From Methylophilus sp. 5 (GTDB taxonomy: Bacteria; Pseudomonadota; Gammaproteobacteria; Burkholderiales; Methylophilaceae): 64,000 nt of DNA. Positions 53,228-61,240 of the stretch are shown here, one piece after another. The notes beneath the pieces were generated by a model. The model did no database searches. It was not told where the DNA came from and worked only from the letters and a program-made list of their open reading frames with translations. Position numbers and translations under genes: made by a program. Location of the stretch: contig NZ_KI911560.1 in NCBI RefSeq assembly GCF_000515275.1, forward strand, positions 2,966,124 through 3,030,123, given 5' to 3'. Numbering within the stretch: position 1 is the stretch's first letter; every line of letters starts with the position of its first letter.

Positions 53228-54225
53228 TGGCCGTTCATCCAAATCAGGCACTGTTTGGCGGTGAAAAACCGTTTCCGGTGATTCCAGCCTGTGAACACTT
53301 TGCTGGCAGTGAAAAACTCATCCTGAAAGCGTTATCGCTGCAAGACCCGGCCACGCCAAATGGCGTTGGCCCGGTGTTTGATATTACCTGTGACTGCGAA
53401 GACGGTGCCGCCAGCGGCCAGGAGCAGGCACACGCCGAGATGATCGTGCGCATTTTGAACTCTGACGCTAACCGATACAAGATGGCGGGTGCACGCATTC
53501 ATGATTACACGCATCCGCACTGGAAAAAAGACATCGACATTTTGGTCGGCGGTGCCGGTGAGGTGCTGAGCTATATCACCATTCCTAAATGCACAGACAT
53601 CGCGCAAGCGCGCGAAATGATTACTTACATCCAGCAAGTGGCAAAACAGCATGGCATCACGCGTGAAATCCCGGTGCATATCCTGATTGAAACGCATGGT
53701 GCGCTCAGGCAAGTACATGAGATTGCTCAATTACCCTGGCTACAAGTGCTGGATTTTGGCCTGATGGACTTTGTCAGCGCGCACCATGGCGCGATCCCTG
53801 CGACCGCCATGCGCAGCCCTGGCCAGTTTGAGCATCGTTTGCTGGCGCGTGCCAAAACAGAAGTGGTCTCCGCCGCGCTGGCCAATGGCGTAGTGCCTGC
53901 ACACAACGTGACGCTCGACCTGAAAAATGTAGAAGTCACTTACAGCGATGCCTACCGTGCCCGCAACGAATTTGGCTTTATGCGCATGTGGAGTATTTAC
54001 CCGACGCAGATTCAGGCGATTGTCGATGCCATGAAACCTAACTTTGATGAAGTCATCGACGCCGCCAACATATTACTGGCCGCACAAACAGCTGACTGGG
54101 GCCCGATTCAGTATGCCGGTGAATTGCACGACCGCGCGACGTATCGCTACTTTTGGGAAGTGTTGCAAAAAGCCAAGCAAACAGGTGTTGCCATGCCGGA
54201 AGATGCTGAAGAAGCGTTTTTTTAA
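53227..54225 (+). CDS. Second CitE/HpcH-type CoA-ester lyase
   Basis: A 332-residue family member only distantly like the first. Landmarks are FDITCDCEDGAASGQEQAHA, the Arg in ARIHDYTHPHW, the Glu in HILIETHGAL, and the Asp in LDFGLMDFVSAHHG. Its C terminus ends EDAEEAFF. It overlaps the MaoC gene by one base (TAATG), so the two are coupled. Together with the gene at 51273 this gives two lyases and one hydratase in one operon. The substrate is not readable from the sequence. Confidence 0.8.
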   Translation: MAVHPNQALFGGEKPFPVIPACEHFAGSEKLILKALSLQDPATPNGVGPVFDITCDCEDGAASGQEQAHAEMIVRILNSDANRYKMAGARIHDYTHPHWKKDIDILVGGAGEVLSYITIPKCTDIAQAREMITYIQQVAKQHGITREIPVHILIETHGALRQVHEIAQLPWLQVLDFGLMDFVSAHHGAIPATAMRSPGQFEHRLLARAKTEVVSAALANGVVPAHNVTLDLKNVEVTYSDAYRARNEFGFMRMWSIYPTQIQAIVDAMKPNFDEVIDAANILLAAQTADWGPIQYAGELHDRATYRYFWEVLQKAKQTGVAMPEDAEEAFF

Positions 54226-54231
54226 TACTTA

Positions 54232-54369
54232 GCCATAGAGGTCACAGAACACACCGAGAAAACCTGAGATTTTTTTACTCAGTTTATGAGCATTCAATCA
54301 ATGTTGAATAGCAAGTCATTTCAATCAGTCTTTGATGACTCTCTCTGTGAACGCTGTGTTCTCTGTGGC
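54232..54369. repeat. CCACAGAGG-type palindromic repeat, diverged copy
   Basis: The left arm GCCATAGAGGTCACAGAA and right arm TGTGTTCTCTGTGGC are degenerate complements, separated by about 100 bases of AT-rich filler. They match the arms of the perfect copy at 56460-56525. It fills the 163-base gap before prpB and adds a false upstream start (54332) to the prpB frame. Confidence 0.65.
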
Positions 54370-54388
54370 AAAAAATAAGGATTCAAAT

Positions 54389-55267
54389 ATGCAACAAATG
54401 ACTTCAGCAGGCGCACGATTTCGCGCAGCACTTGCCGCCGAAAAGCCATTACAAATCATAGGGGCGATTAACGCCTATCATGCCATGCTGGCCACACAAT
54501 CCGGGTTTAAAGCCATCTATTTGTCTGGCGGCGGCGTGGCGGCAGGCTCTTTAGGCTTGCCTGACCTGGGCATTTCTGGCCTGGAAGATGTGCTGGTTGA
54601 TATCCGCCGCATTACCGATGCCGTGGATACGCCGCTACTGGTGGATATTGATACTGGTTTTGGCGGCGCCTTTAATATTGCGCGCAGCATTAAAAGTGTG
54701 GCCAAAGCGGGCGCGGCTGCCGTACATATTGAAGACCAGGTCACCGCCAAACGCTGTGGCCATCGGCCAAACAAGGCCATTGTCAGCCTGGATGAAATGG
54801 TGGACCGCGTGAAAGCAGCCGTTGATGCCAAGCCTTACGATGACTTTGTGGTGATGGCGCGCACCGATGCGCTGGCAGTTGAAGGGTTGCAATCAGCGAT
54901 AGACCGTGCCTGTGCTTGCGTGGAAGCTGGTGCAGACATGATTTTCCCAGAGGCCATGACTGAGTTAGGCATGTATCAGCAATTTGTTGATGCGGTGAAA
55001 GTGCCCGTGCTGGCGAACATTACCGAGTTCGGCTCTACGCCTTTATTTACTGTGGACGAATTGGCGACTGCAGGCGTGGGCATGGTGTTGTACCCGCTAT
55101 CGGCTTTTCGCGCCATGAATCAGGCCGCACTCAATGTGTATCAAAGCGTACGCAAAGACGGCACCCAGAAAAACGTGCTGGACTTAATGCAAAGCCGTGC
55201 CGATTTATATGAGCATCTGGGCTACCACGCTTTTGAACAGAAGTTGGATGCACTTTACAAGAAATAG
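54389..55267 (+). CDS. prpB: 2-methylisocitrate lyase
   Basis: PrpB cleaves 2-methylisocitrate to pyruvate and succinate, the last step of the methylcitrate cycle. A 292-residue isocitrate-lyase-superfamily protein with [17 protein letters not shown], the metal pattern [10 protein letters not shown], and the family active-site KRCGH (in [15 protein letters not shown]). AAGGA precedes the ATG at 54389; the 19 codons upstream in frame come from the palindromic repeat and are unlikely to be translated. Confidence 0.94.
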   Translation: MQQMTSAGARFRAALAAEKPLQIIGAINAYHAMLATQSGFKAIYLSGGGVAAGSLGLPDLGISGLEDVLVDIRRITDAVDTPLLVDIDTGFGGAFNIARSIKSVAKAGAAAVHIEDQVTAKRCGHRPNKAIVSLDEMVDRVKAAVDAKPYDDFVVMARTDALAVEGLQSAIDRACACVEAGADMIFPEAMTELGMYQQFVDAVKVPVLANITEFGSTPLFTVDELATAGVGMVLYPLSAFRAMNQAALNVYQSVRKDGTQKNVLDLMQSRADLYEHLGYHAFEQKLDALYKK

Positions 55268-55286
55268 TCTGAGTAGGAGTTGAGCG

Positions 55287-56450
55287 ATGAATACGAGCAC
55301 CAATCCCCCCTCTACCGAAGCCCCTAAACGCAAAAAAGGGGTGGCCCTGGCCGGTGTCGCTGCAGGCACCACGGCCATTTGCACGGTTGGCCATAGTGGC
55401 AATGACTTGCATTACCGGGGTTACGATATTATTGAACTGGCAAAACATGCCACCTTCGAAGAAGTCGCTTATATGCTGATTTACGGCGAGCTGCCCAACC
55501 AGGCACAACTCACTGCCTATCATCAAAAGCTCAAAAAGCTACGCGGCCTGCCCAGTGCACTCAAAGCTGTACTGGAACAGATTCCTGCCAATGCGCACCC
55601 GATGGATGTGATGCGCACGGGCTGCTCAATGTTGGGCACACTGGAGCCAGAAGCGGTTGACCGCAACACGGCCGGCGCACAGGCACTGGGTGACCGCCTG
55701 ATTGCCAGCTTTGGCTCCATTCTCATCTACTGGTATCAATTTAGCCATCGCGGTGTACGCATTGAGGTAGAGACGGACGACGACTCTATCGCCGCGCACT
55801 TTCTACATATATTGCATGGCAAAAAACCATCTGAGTTGCATATCAAAGCCATGAACACCTCGCTGGTGTTATATGCCGAGCATGAGTTCAACGCATCAAC
55901 CTTTACCTCGCGCGTGATTGCAGGCACGTTGTCCGACCTCTACTCCTGCATCACTGGCGCGATTGGTGCCTTGCGCGGCCCTAAACACGGTGGCGCCAAC
56001 GAAGCAGCCATGGAGATCATTGAGCGCTACCAGACCCCGGACGAAGCCGAGGCCGACATCATGGCGCGCATGGCGCGCAAAGAAATCGTCATTGGCTTTG
56101 GCCACCCGGTCTACACCATTGCTGACCCGCGCAATGAATCTATCAAAGCGGTCAGCAAGTCACTGTGCGAAGCGGCAGGCAATATGCAGCTGTTTGATAT
56201 TTCTGCCCGCATTGAAGCCACCATGTGGCGTGAGAAAAAAATGTTTCCCAACCTCGACTGGTACAGCGCCTCCAGCTACCACATGATGGGTATTCCCACC
56301 GGCATGTTCACGCCGATTTTTGTCATCTCACGCACCACCGGCTGGGTCGCGCATGCGATTGAGCAACGTATAGACAACAAAATTATTCGCCCGAACGCCG
56401 AATACAACGGGCCCGACAACAGGCCATTTGTGCCGCTGGAAAAACGTTAA
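55287..56450 (+). CDS. prpC: 2-methylcitrate synthase
   Basis: Condenses propionyl-CoA with oxaloacetate. The 387-residue protein has the PrpC-type N terminus ([30 protein letters not shown]) rather than that of GltA, and the catalytic His/Asp patterns HGGANEAAM and [24 protein letters not shown] precedes the ATG. It lies 19 bases after prpB. Confidence 0.95.
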   Translation: MNTSTNPPSTEAPKRKKGVALAGVAAGTTAICTVGHSGNDLHYRGYDIIELAKHATFEEVAYMLIYGELPNQAQLTAYHQKLKKLRGLPSALKAVLEQIPANAHPMDVMRTGCSMLGTLEPEAVDRNTAGAQALGDRLIASFGSILIYWYQFSHRGVRIEVETDDDSIAAHFLHILHGKKPSELHIKAMNTSLVLYAEHEFNASTFTSRVIAGTLSDLYSCITGAIGALRGPKHGGANEAAMEIIERYQTPDEAEADIMARMARKEIVIGFGHPVYTIADPRNESIKAVSKSLCEAAGNMQLFDISARIEATMWREKKMFPNLDWYSASSYHMMGIPTGMFTPIFVISRTTGWVAHAIEQRIDNKIIRPNAEYNGPDNRPFVPLEKR

Positions 56451-56459
56451 CTTAGTCTA

Positions 56460-56525
56460 GCCACAGAGGACACAGAGAGCACAGAGAAACCCGTGCTTCT
56501 TTTTAGCCTCTGTGTCCTCTGTGGC
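56460..56525. repeat. CCACAGAGG-type palindromic repeat, perfect copy
   Basis: GCCACAGAGGACACAGAG (56460-56477) and its exact complement (56508-56525) give a perfect 18-bp stem with a 30-base loop. It sits between prpC and prpD and would fold strongly in the mRNA. It is the same family as 54232-54369. Confidence 0.85.
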
Positions 56526-56554
56526 TTAATCTTTTTATTTGAAAGAAACACATT

Positions 56555-58015
56555 ATGTCCGCCCATATTTCTAACGTCCGCCCCGATCCCGATCAGGTGA
56601 TTGTGGATATTGCCAATTACGTGGCAGATTTTGAGATCAACTCCAATGAGGCGTATGACACGGCACGCAACTGCCTGATGGATACGCTGGGCTGTGGCTT
56701 TGAAGCACTTGACTACCCGGCCTGTACCAAATTGCTAGGGCCGGTGATTGCAGGTACGGTAGTGCCTAATGGCGCCAAAGTACCCGGCACCTCCTTTCAG
56801 CTAGACCCTATCCTGGCCGCCTTCAACATTGGCGCCATGATCCGCTGGCTAGATTTTAACGACACCTGGCTGGCGGCAGAATGGGGCCACCCGTCTGACA
56901 ATCTGGGCGGTATTTTGGCGTCTGCCGACTACATATCGCGCAAAAACGTAGCCGAAGGCAAAGCAGCGTTAACCATAAAAGACGTGCTGACCGCAATGAT
57001 TAAAGCACATGAGATTCAAGGCGTACTGGCACTGGAAAACAGCTTTAACCGCGTGGGCCTCGACCATGTGATTCTGGTCAAAATCGCCTCAACGGCGGTG
57101 GTAACCAAATTACTAGGTGGCGACAAGCAGGATATTATCAATGCAGTTTCAAATGCCTTTGTCGATGGCCAAAGCTTGCGCACCTACCGCCATAGCCCCA
57201 ATACGGGCTCACGAAAATCGTGGGCAGCGGGTGATGCTACCTCACGCGCGGTGCGCTTGGCCTGGATGACCTTGCAAGGTGAAATGGGTTACCCAAGCGC
57301 ATTAACAGCTAAAACCTGGGGCTTTTACGATGTGTTGTTTAAAGGCAATGCCTTTAAATTCCAGCGCCCGTACGGTAGCTACGTCATGGAGCAAGTGCTA
57401 TTTAAAATCTCTTTCCCGGCTGAGTTTCATGCGCAAACCGCGGTTGAGTCTGCGTTTCAATTGAATAAAGAGGTGGGCAGCCGTCTGCAAACATTGGGGG
57501 ACATTGCCAATATTGTAAAAATTGTCATCACCACCCACGAATCAGCGATTCGTATTATTGATAAAACCGGCCCGATGAATAACCCGGCTGACCGTGATCA
57601 CTGCATTCAATATATGGCGGCTGTCGGTTTGCTCAAAGGTAGCCTGACGGCGCTGGATTATGAAGATGCCGCAGCGGCTGATCCTCGTATTGATGCCTTA
57701 CGCGACAAAATGACCTGTGTCGAAAAAGCCGAATACACGCGCGACTACCTGGATCCGGAAAAACGCTCAATTGCCAACGCCATCCAGATATTCTTTAAAG
57801 ATGGGACGCAATCCAGCAATATCGCGGTGGAATACCCGATTGGCCACCGCCGCCGCCGCGGCGAGGGCATCCCGGAGCTGGTGAAGAAGTTCAAGGTGAA
57901 TCTGGCACGCCGGTTTGACACGGCCAGACAAGCTGAAATTTTGGCACTATGTGAAGATCAGGCAACACTAGAGGCAACGCCTGTTCACCAGTTTGTAGAC
58001 TTATTGATGGTTTAA
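56555..58015 (+). CDS. prpD: 2-methylcitrate dehydratase
   Basis: Dehydrates 2-methylcitrate to 2-methyl-cis-aconitate. The 486-residue MmgE/PrpD protein has [19 protein letters not shown], the region [28 protein letters not shown] and [20 protein letters not shown] (here [18 protein letters not shown]) patterns, and the C-terminal [11 protein letters not shown]. It is iron-sulfur-free. It follows the palindromic repeat by 29 bases and has only a weak ribosome site (GAAAGAAA), so its translation may lag that of prpC. Confidence 0.95.
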   Translation: MSAHISNVRPDPDQVIVDIANYVADFEINSNEAYDTARNCLMDTLGCGFEALDYPACTKLLGPVIAGTVVPNGAKVPGTSFQLDPILAAFNIGAMIRWLDFNDTWLAAEWGHPSDNLGGILASADYISRKNVAEGKAALTIKDVLTAMIKAHEIQGVLALENSFNRVGLDHVILVKIASTAVVTKLLGGDKQDIINAVSNAFVDGQSLRTYRHSPNTGSRKSWAAGDATSRAVRLAWMTLQGEMGYPSALTAKTWGFYDVLFKGNAFKFQRPYGSYVMEQVLFKISFPAEFHAQTAVESAFQLNKEVGSRLQTLGDIANIVKIVITTHESAIRIIDKTGPMNNPADRDHCIQYMAAVGLLKGSLTALDYEDAAAADPRIDALRDKMTCVEKAEYTRDYLDPEKRSIANAIQIFFKDGTQSSNIAVEYPIGHRRRRGEGIPELVKKFKVNLARRFDTARQAEILALCEDQATLEATPVHQFVDLLMV

Positions 58016-58020
58016 ACGCA

Positions 58021-58056
58021 AACGGTGTAGGGTGCGAAGTTGCTGCCTACACCGTT
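58021..58056. terminator. Hairpin between convergent prpD and the DUF6701 gene
   Basis: AACGGTGTAGG and CCTACACCGTT form a perfect 11-bp stem with a 14-base loop, in the gap between convergent genes. There is no T run, so termination strength is uncertain. Confidence 0.7.
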
Positions 58057-58067
58057 AAGCGACTCAA

Positions 58068-61034
58068 TTAGAAACTTTCGCGCATATAAACAATCGGTGT
58101 TTTGTAAATGCCAAAGGTTGCGCGGGCAACGGGCTCTGCCCCAAACCAAGGCAGCACACCGCTGATGGCTGGAGCTTCCAAGGCGGTAACACAGGTTTTT
58201 TCAGCAATAGCCGCTGTGCCAAGATTGACTTCTACATCAACGCTGCCGGTATTAGGTACGCCGTTTTGCGCCACCCCTGGCGCACTAAGCTTTAAACCTA
58301 GCAAGCCACGACTCATCACGGCCCCAGCGGCCAAGGTCGTCTCACAGGCGGCTAAATTACCTTTATAACTTTTAAGCGCCACGCTTAACGGCGGGACGAC
58401 AGTACAGTTATCCAGCTGGTTTCTGACATAAGCGAGACCGTTCCAGTATTGCGCCTCTAGTTGCATAGGCAAAGGTAATAGCTCAGAGCCATGCGCGTTG
58501 TGTAGCATCAGCTTACCGTAGCGGTAATCCAAATTGGACGCGAGCTCGGTTGATGGCGAAGAGATCGTGACGCCAGTGTCTATATATTGAGGCTGGGTAG
58601 AGATACTCATGCTTTGCGGGCTAACGGGTGCAGCTGGGCGAGCAATCTTATGTTTAGCCACTACCGCAGCAATACCATTAATCCAACTGCCAGTTAACGC
58701 AGGCGCCGCTGCACTCAAACCAAGTGTAGCCCCCACGGATGGCGATAGTGTGAAATGGTAATTGCTGAGCCTTAAAGGATCAAAAATAGCGGCAAAAGTG
58801 CCTGTAAAGTTCTGCGTTGTGACATTAGCCACATTTTGTGCGGTAAGGGTGAACGGCGTTGTCACCCCCGGGTTAAGATGAGTGTCTTGATCAAAGTAAG
58901 AGTAAGCACCACAAGCGTTTCTACTCACAACACCGGCGGTGACCTGAAAATGGTCGGGCACAAAGCGCCCCATATAGACAGTTGTAGCCGGGACATAGCC
59001 AAAGGAGCAGGCCTGCTTATTGTTAAGAGCAGTAAACCCTGCAATACAGTCACCCACACCGGCATCCACCTGGGTAAACGTATCATCGTAAATACCCTGC
59101 GCGGCAAATTTAAAATAGCCGACCTCACTATAACTAAAGTCTGTGCCCGTGCTTGTGCCAATACTAGCCTGGTTAAACGAGCCAGAGACTGTGCCAGAAC
59201 GCACGGCCCCTGTATGTGCGACAATCTTGCTATCGTCTGTTTTAGGCGTGCCATTGTAGTTTGTCAGCCCGGTCGTCACGGTCATGTTAAATCGCCCACT
59301 ACCTGCTTTAATGATAGGGCTATTGCTGGTGTTGCTGCCATTGGTCACATCGGCATTGGCATTACTTGAGCTCACACTATTAAAGCTGGCTGGCCGCACG
59401 GAAAAATTATCTGTTGATAGAGAAATCGGCTGGAAAGCATTGCTATCAGTCACCTGGCAACGTAGGTTCTTATAAGCATTGGTGATCGTTGCAGAGATGC
59501 TTTTGCGGCCAAGATCACTGTTGCTGAAAGTCACACTCTGCGTCGACAGCGTTGTTTTGGTTCCGCCACAGGTTTGATTAATCAACACGGCAGGATCACC
59601 ACAATCCACCACTGTCACTTCAACCGTTTTATTGGCCTCCCCTACCGCCACAAAACCGGTACTGACGCTGTTATCTGCCGCCAGCGCCACCACATCAACA
59701 TTAAACGCACTGTTTGCTATCTGGGTGAGTAAATGGCCATTGGCGGCATTTGGATTAGTCACAGACGGATCAATACAGTTGAATTTTGCAGCTTGCGTAG
59801 TACATTTGCGCACAACGTACCCAAATGGGTTATACACACACGACGTTTGAGAGCAGGTGCCGCTGTTTGCACAGCACACCCCGCCGGTGGTTGAATTAAA
59901 CTCTAACTTGATTGCCCAAATATTATTAGCGGTACTTTTCGCACACCCAGTGATCTTGCCATAATTATCAATCGCCCCGGTCACCGTAACTGAGTTATTA
60001 ATTACAGACTGGCTATCAATATACACATTGTTATTAATTGAAGCCAATGCCCCACTATTGGTCACCTGCACGCTGCCATTGATGGTTGAACCATTATACA
60101 AAAATACGCCTGAATCAATATCAGAGCGCACAGTAACAGTGCCTTGAATAACCGTTTGGTAAATCGTCATACTCGCGTGCACCAAGCCGGTTGCAGTGAC
60201 GTTGACATCGCCCTGCACCGTCGTGCCAGCGCCCAAGGTTAGATAACCTGCCTGCACGTTAATGGCGCCGTAATAGTTGCTATATTGTGAAGAGGCGCCA
60301 TCTAAGTTACCGACGTTAATATAGCCTGACAACGCGTTATTCTGACCATTGACAAACATATAGCAGCCAGCGCAACTGACCCCGTTGGTAATGGTGTTAA
60401 ATCCTGAGAGGTTGAGGCTGCCTGATGTAGTGCTCAACATGCCGTTGACTGCCACCGCCCGCGAGAGCGTGACCGGGCCAGTTCTACCAGCAACATTGCC
60501 ATTGACTACGGCATCTTGTGCCATAAAAATAGACCCGAAACCACTGCTGATCACATCCCCCTGTATGGTGCCAGCAGCGTTAATAGAGCCATTAGAAATA
60601 AGCAGATTGCCACGGATGTATGACGCGCCATAAATATTGACCAGATTAGTACCTGCATTAATGGTTGCATAGACGGTACTTGCATTGAGTGTGACGGCAC
60701 CATTGTTGTAAAACGTGACGTTAGCTAATTGTGTGGCATTACCTACTCGATAAGCACCGACATTCAAGGCACCATTCACGGTCACACTGACATTACCGTT
60801 ATCGAGAAACTGCACCTGATCTTGAATATTAATAAAACCAGTGCAGGTATACACGCCCGCACTACCGATGCAACCCGGTGGCATCGGCGCGCCCGACGCC
60901 GCCGGAAATGAATACAAGGCCGCCACAGACCCGCTGACAATCAAAAGCAAAAAACCGACGATACACTGCACTACTCGAATACTACCAACGCGTTGCTGAA
61001 CCTTTAATACACCATCTGCCAAATGCATATACAA
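58068..61034 (-). CDS. MshQ-like DUF6701 surface protein with bactofilin-like repeats
   Basis: A 988-residue exported protein. A hydrophobic signal segment lies at residues about 22-42 (VVQCIVGFLLLIVSGSVAAL). Residues about 45-370 are repeats of short beta-strands built from G-D-V/I-N-V patterns (NVSVTVNGALNV, TVQGDVNVTATG, INGSVQVTNSG), like polymer-forming (bactofilin-type) or beta-helix repeats. A Cys-rich stretch follows (CCANSGTCSQTSC). From about residue 430 to the end it matches DUF6701, the C-terminal part of MSHA pilus protein MshQ. No other MSHA pilus genes are near, so it may work alone or with the RTX adhesin upstream. Confidence 0.8.
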   Translation of the reverse strand: MYMHLADGVLKVQQRVGSIRVVQCIVGFLLLIVSGSVAALYSFPAASGAPMPPGCIGSAGVYTCTGFINIQDQVQFLDNGNVSVTVNGALNVGAYRVGNATQLANVTFYNNGAVTLNASTVYATINAGTNLVNIYGASYIRGNLLISNGSINAAGTIQGDVISSGFGSIFMAQDAVVNGNVAGRTGPVTLSRAVAVNGMLSTTSGSLNLSGFNTITNGVSCAGCYMFVNGQNNALSGYINVGNLDGASSQYSNYYGAINVQAGYLTLGAGTTVQGDVNVTATGLVHASMTIYQTVIQGTVTVRSDIDSGVFLYNGSTINGSVQVTNSGALASINNNVYIDSQSVINNSVTVTGAIDNYGKITGCAKSTANNIWAIKLEFNSTTGGVCCANSGTCSQTSCVYNPFGYVVRKCTTQAAKFNCIDPSVTNPNAANGHLLTQIANSAFNVDVVALAADNSVSTGFVAVGEANKTVEVTVVDCGDPAVLINQTCGGTKTTLSTQSVTFSNSDLGRKSISATITNAYKNLRCQVTDSNAFQPISLSTDNFSVRPASFNSVSSSNANADVTNGSNTSNSPIIKAGSGRFNMTVTTGLTNYNGTPKTDDSKIVAHTGAVRSGTVSGSFNQASIGTSTGTDFSYSEVGYFKFAAQGIYDDTFTQVDAGVGDCIAGFTALNNKQACSFGYVPATTVYMGRFVPDHFQVTAGVVSRNACGAYSYFDQDTHLNPGVTTPFTLTAQNVANVTTQNFTGTFAAIFDPLRLSNYHFTLSPSVGATLGLSAAAPALTGSWINGIAAVVAKHKIARPAAPVSPQSMSISTQPQYIDTGVTISSPSTELASNLDYRYGKLMLHNAHGSELLPLPMQLEAQYWNGLAYVRNQLDNCTVVPPLSVALKSYKGNLAACETTLAAGAVMSRGLLGLKLSAPGVAQNGVPNTGSVDVEVNLGTAAIAEKTCVTALEAPAISGVLPWFGAEPVARATFGIYKTPIVYMRESF

Positions 61035-61197
61035 GCTAATCTAAAACATTAATTAACTTATTTTACCAATATTAACCACAAATACATCCATATGTTAATA
61101 AATGTTTTTATGCTTCTTATTGCGATATGCGAGCTGATGCCCTCGTTAGGTAACCAAATAATTGTCAGTAAAAATGATTGAACTGGCTTTAGAAAAT

Positions 61198-61225
61198 AAA
61201 AAAGCGACCCGAAGGTCGCTTTTTT
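61198..61225 (-). terminator. Terminator of the RTX adhesin gene
   Basis: AAAAAAGCGACC and GGTCGCTTTTTT form a 12-bp stem closed by a CGAA tetraloop, 15 bases after the adhesin stop codon. The 61035-61197 stretch between it and the DUF6701 gene holds no gene and should contain that gene's promoter. Confidence 0.93.
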
Positions 61226-61240
61226 AACTAACACTGGCAA

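Noticed and set aside
54332..54388. Longer N terminus for PrpB starting at 54332
   Set aside because: The extra codons derive from the palindromic repeat, and AAGGA fits the ATG at 54389.
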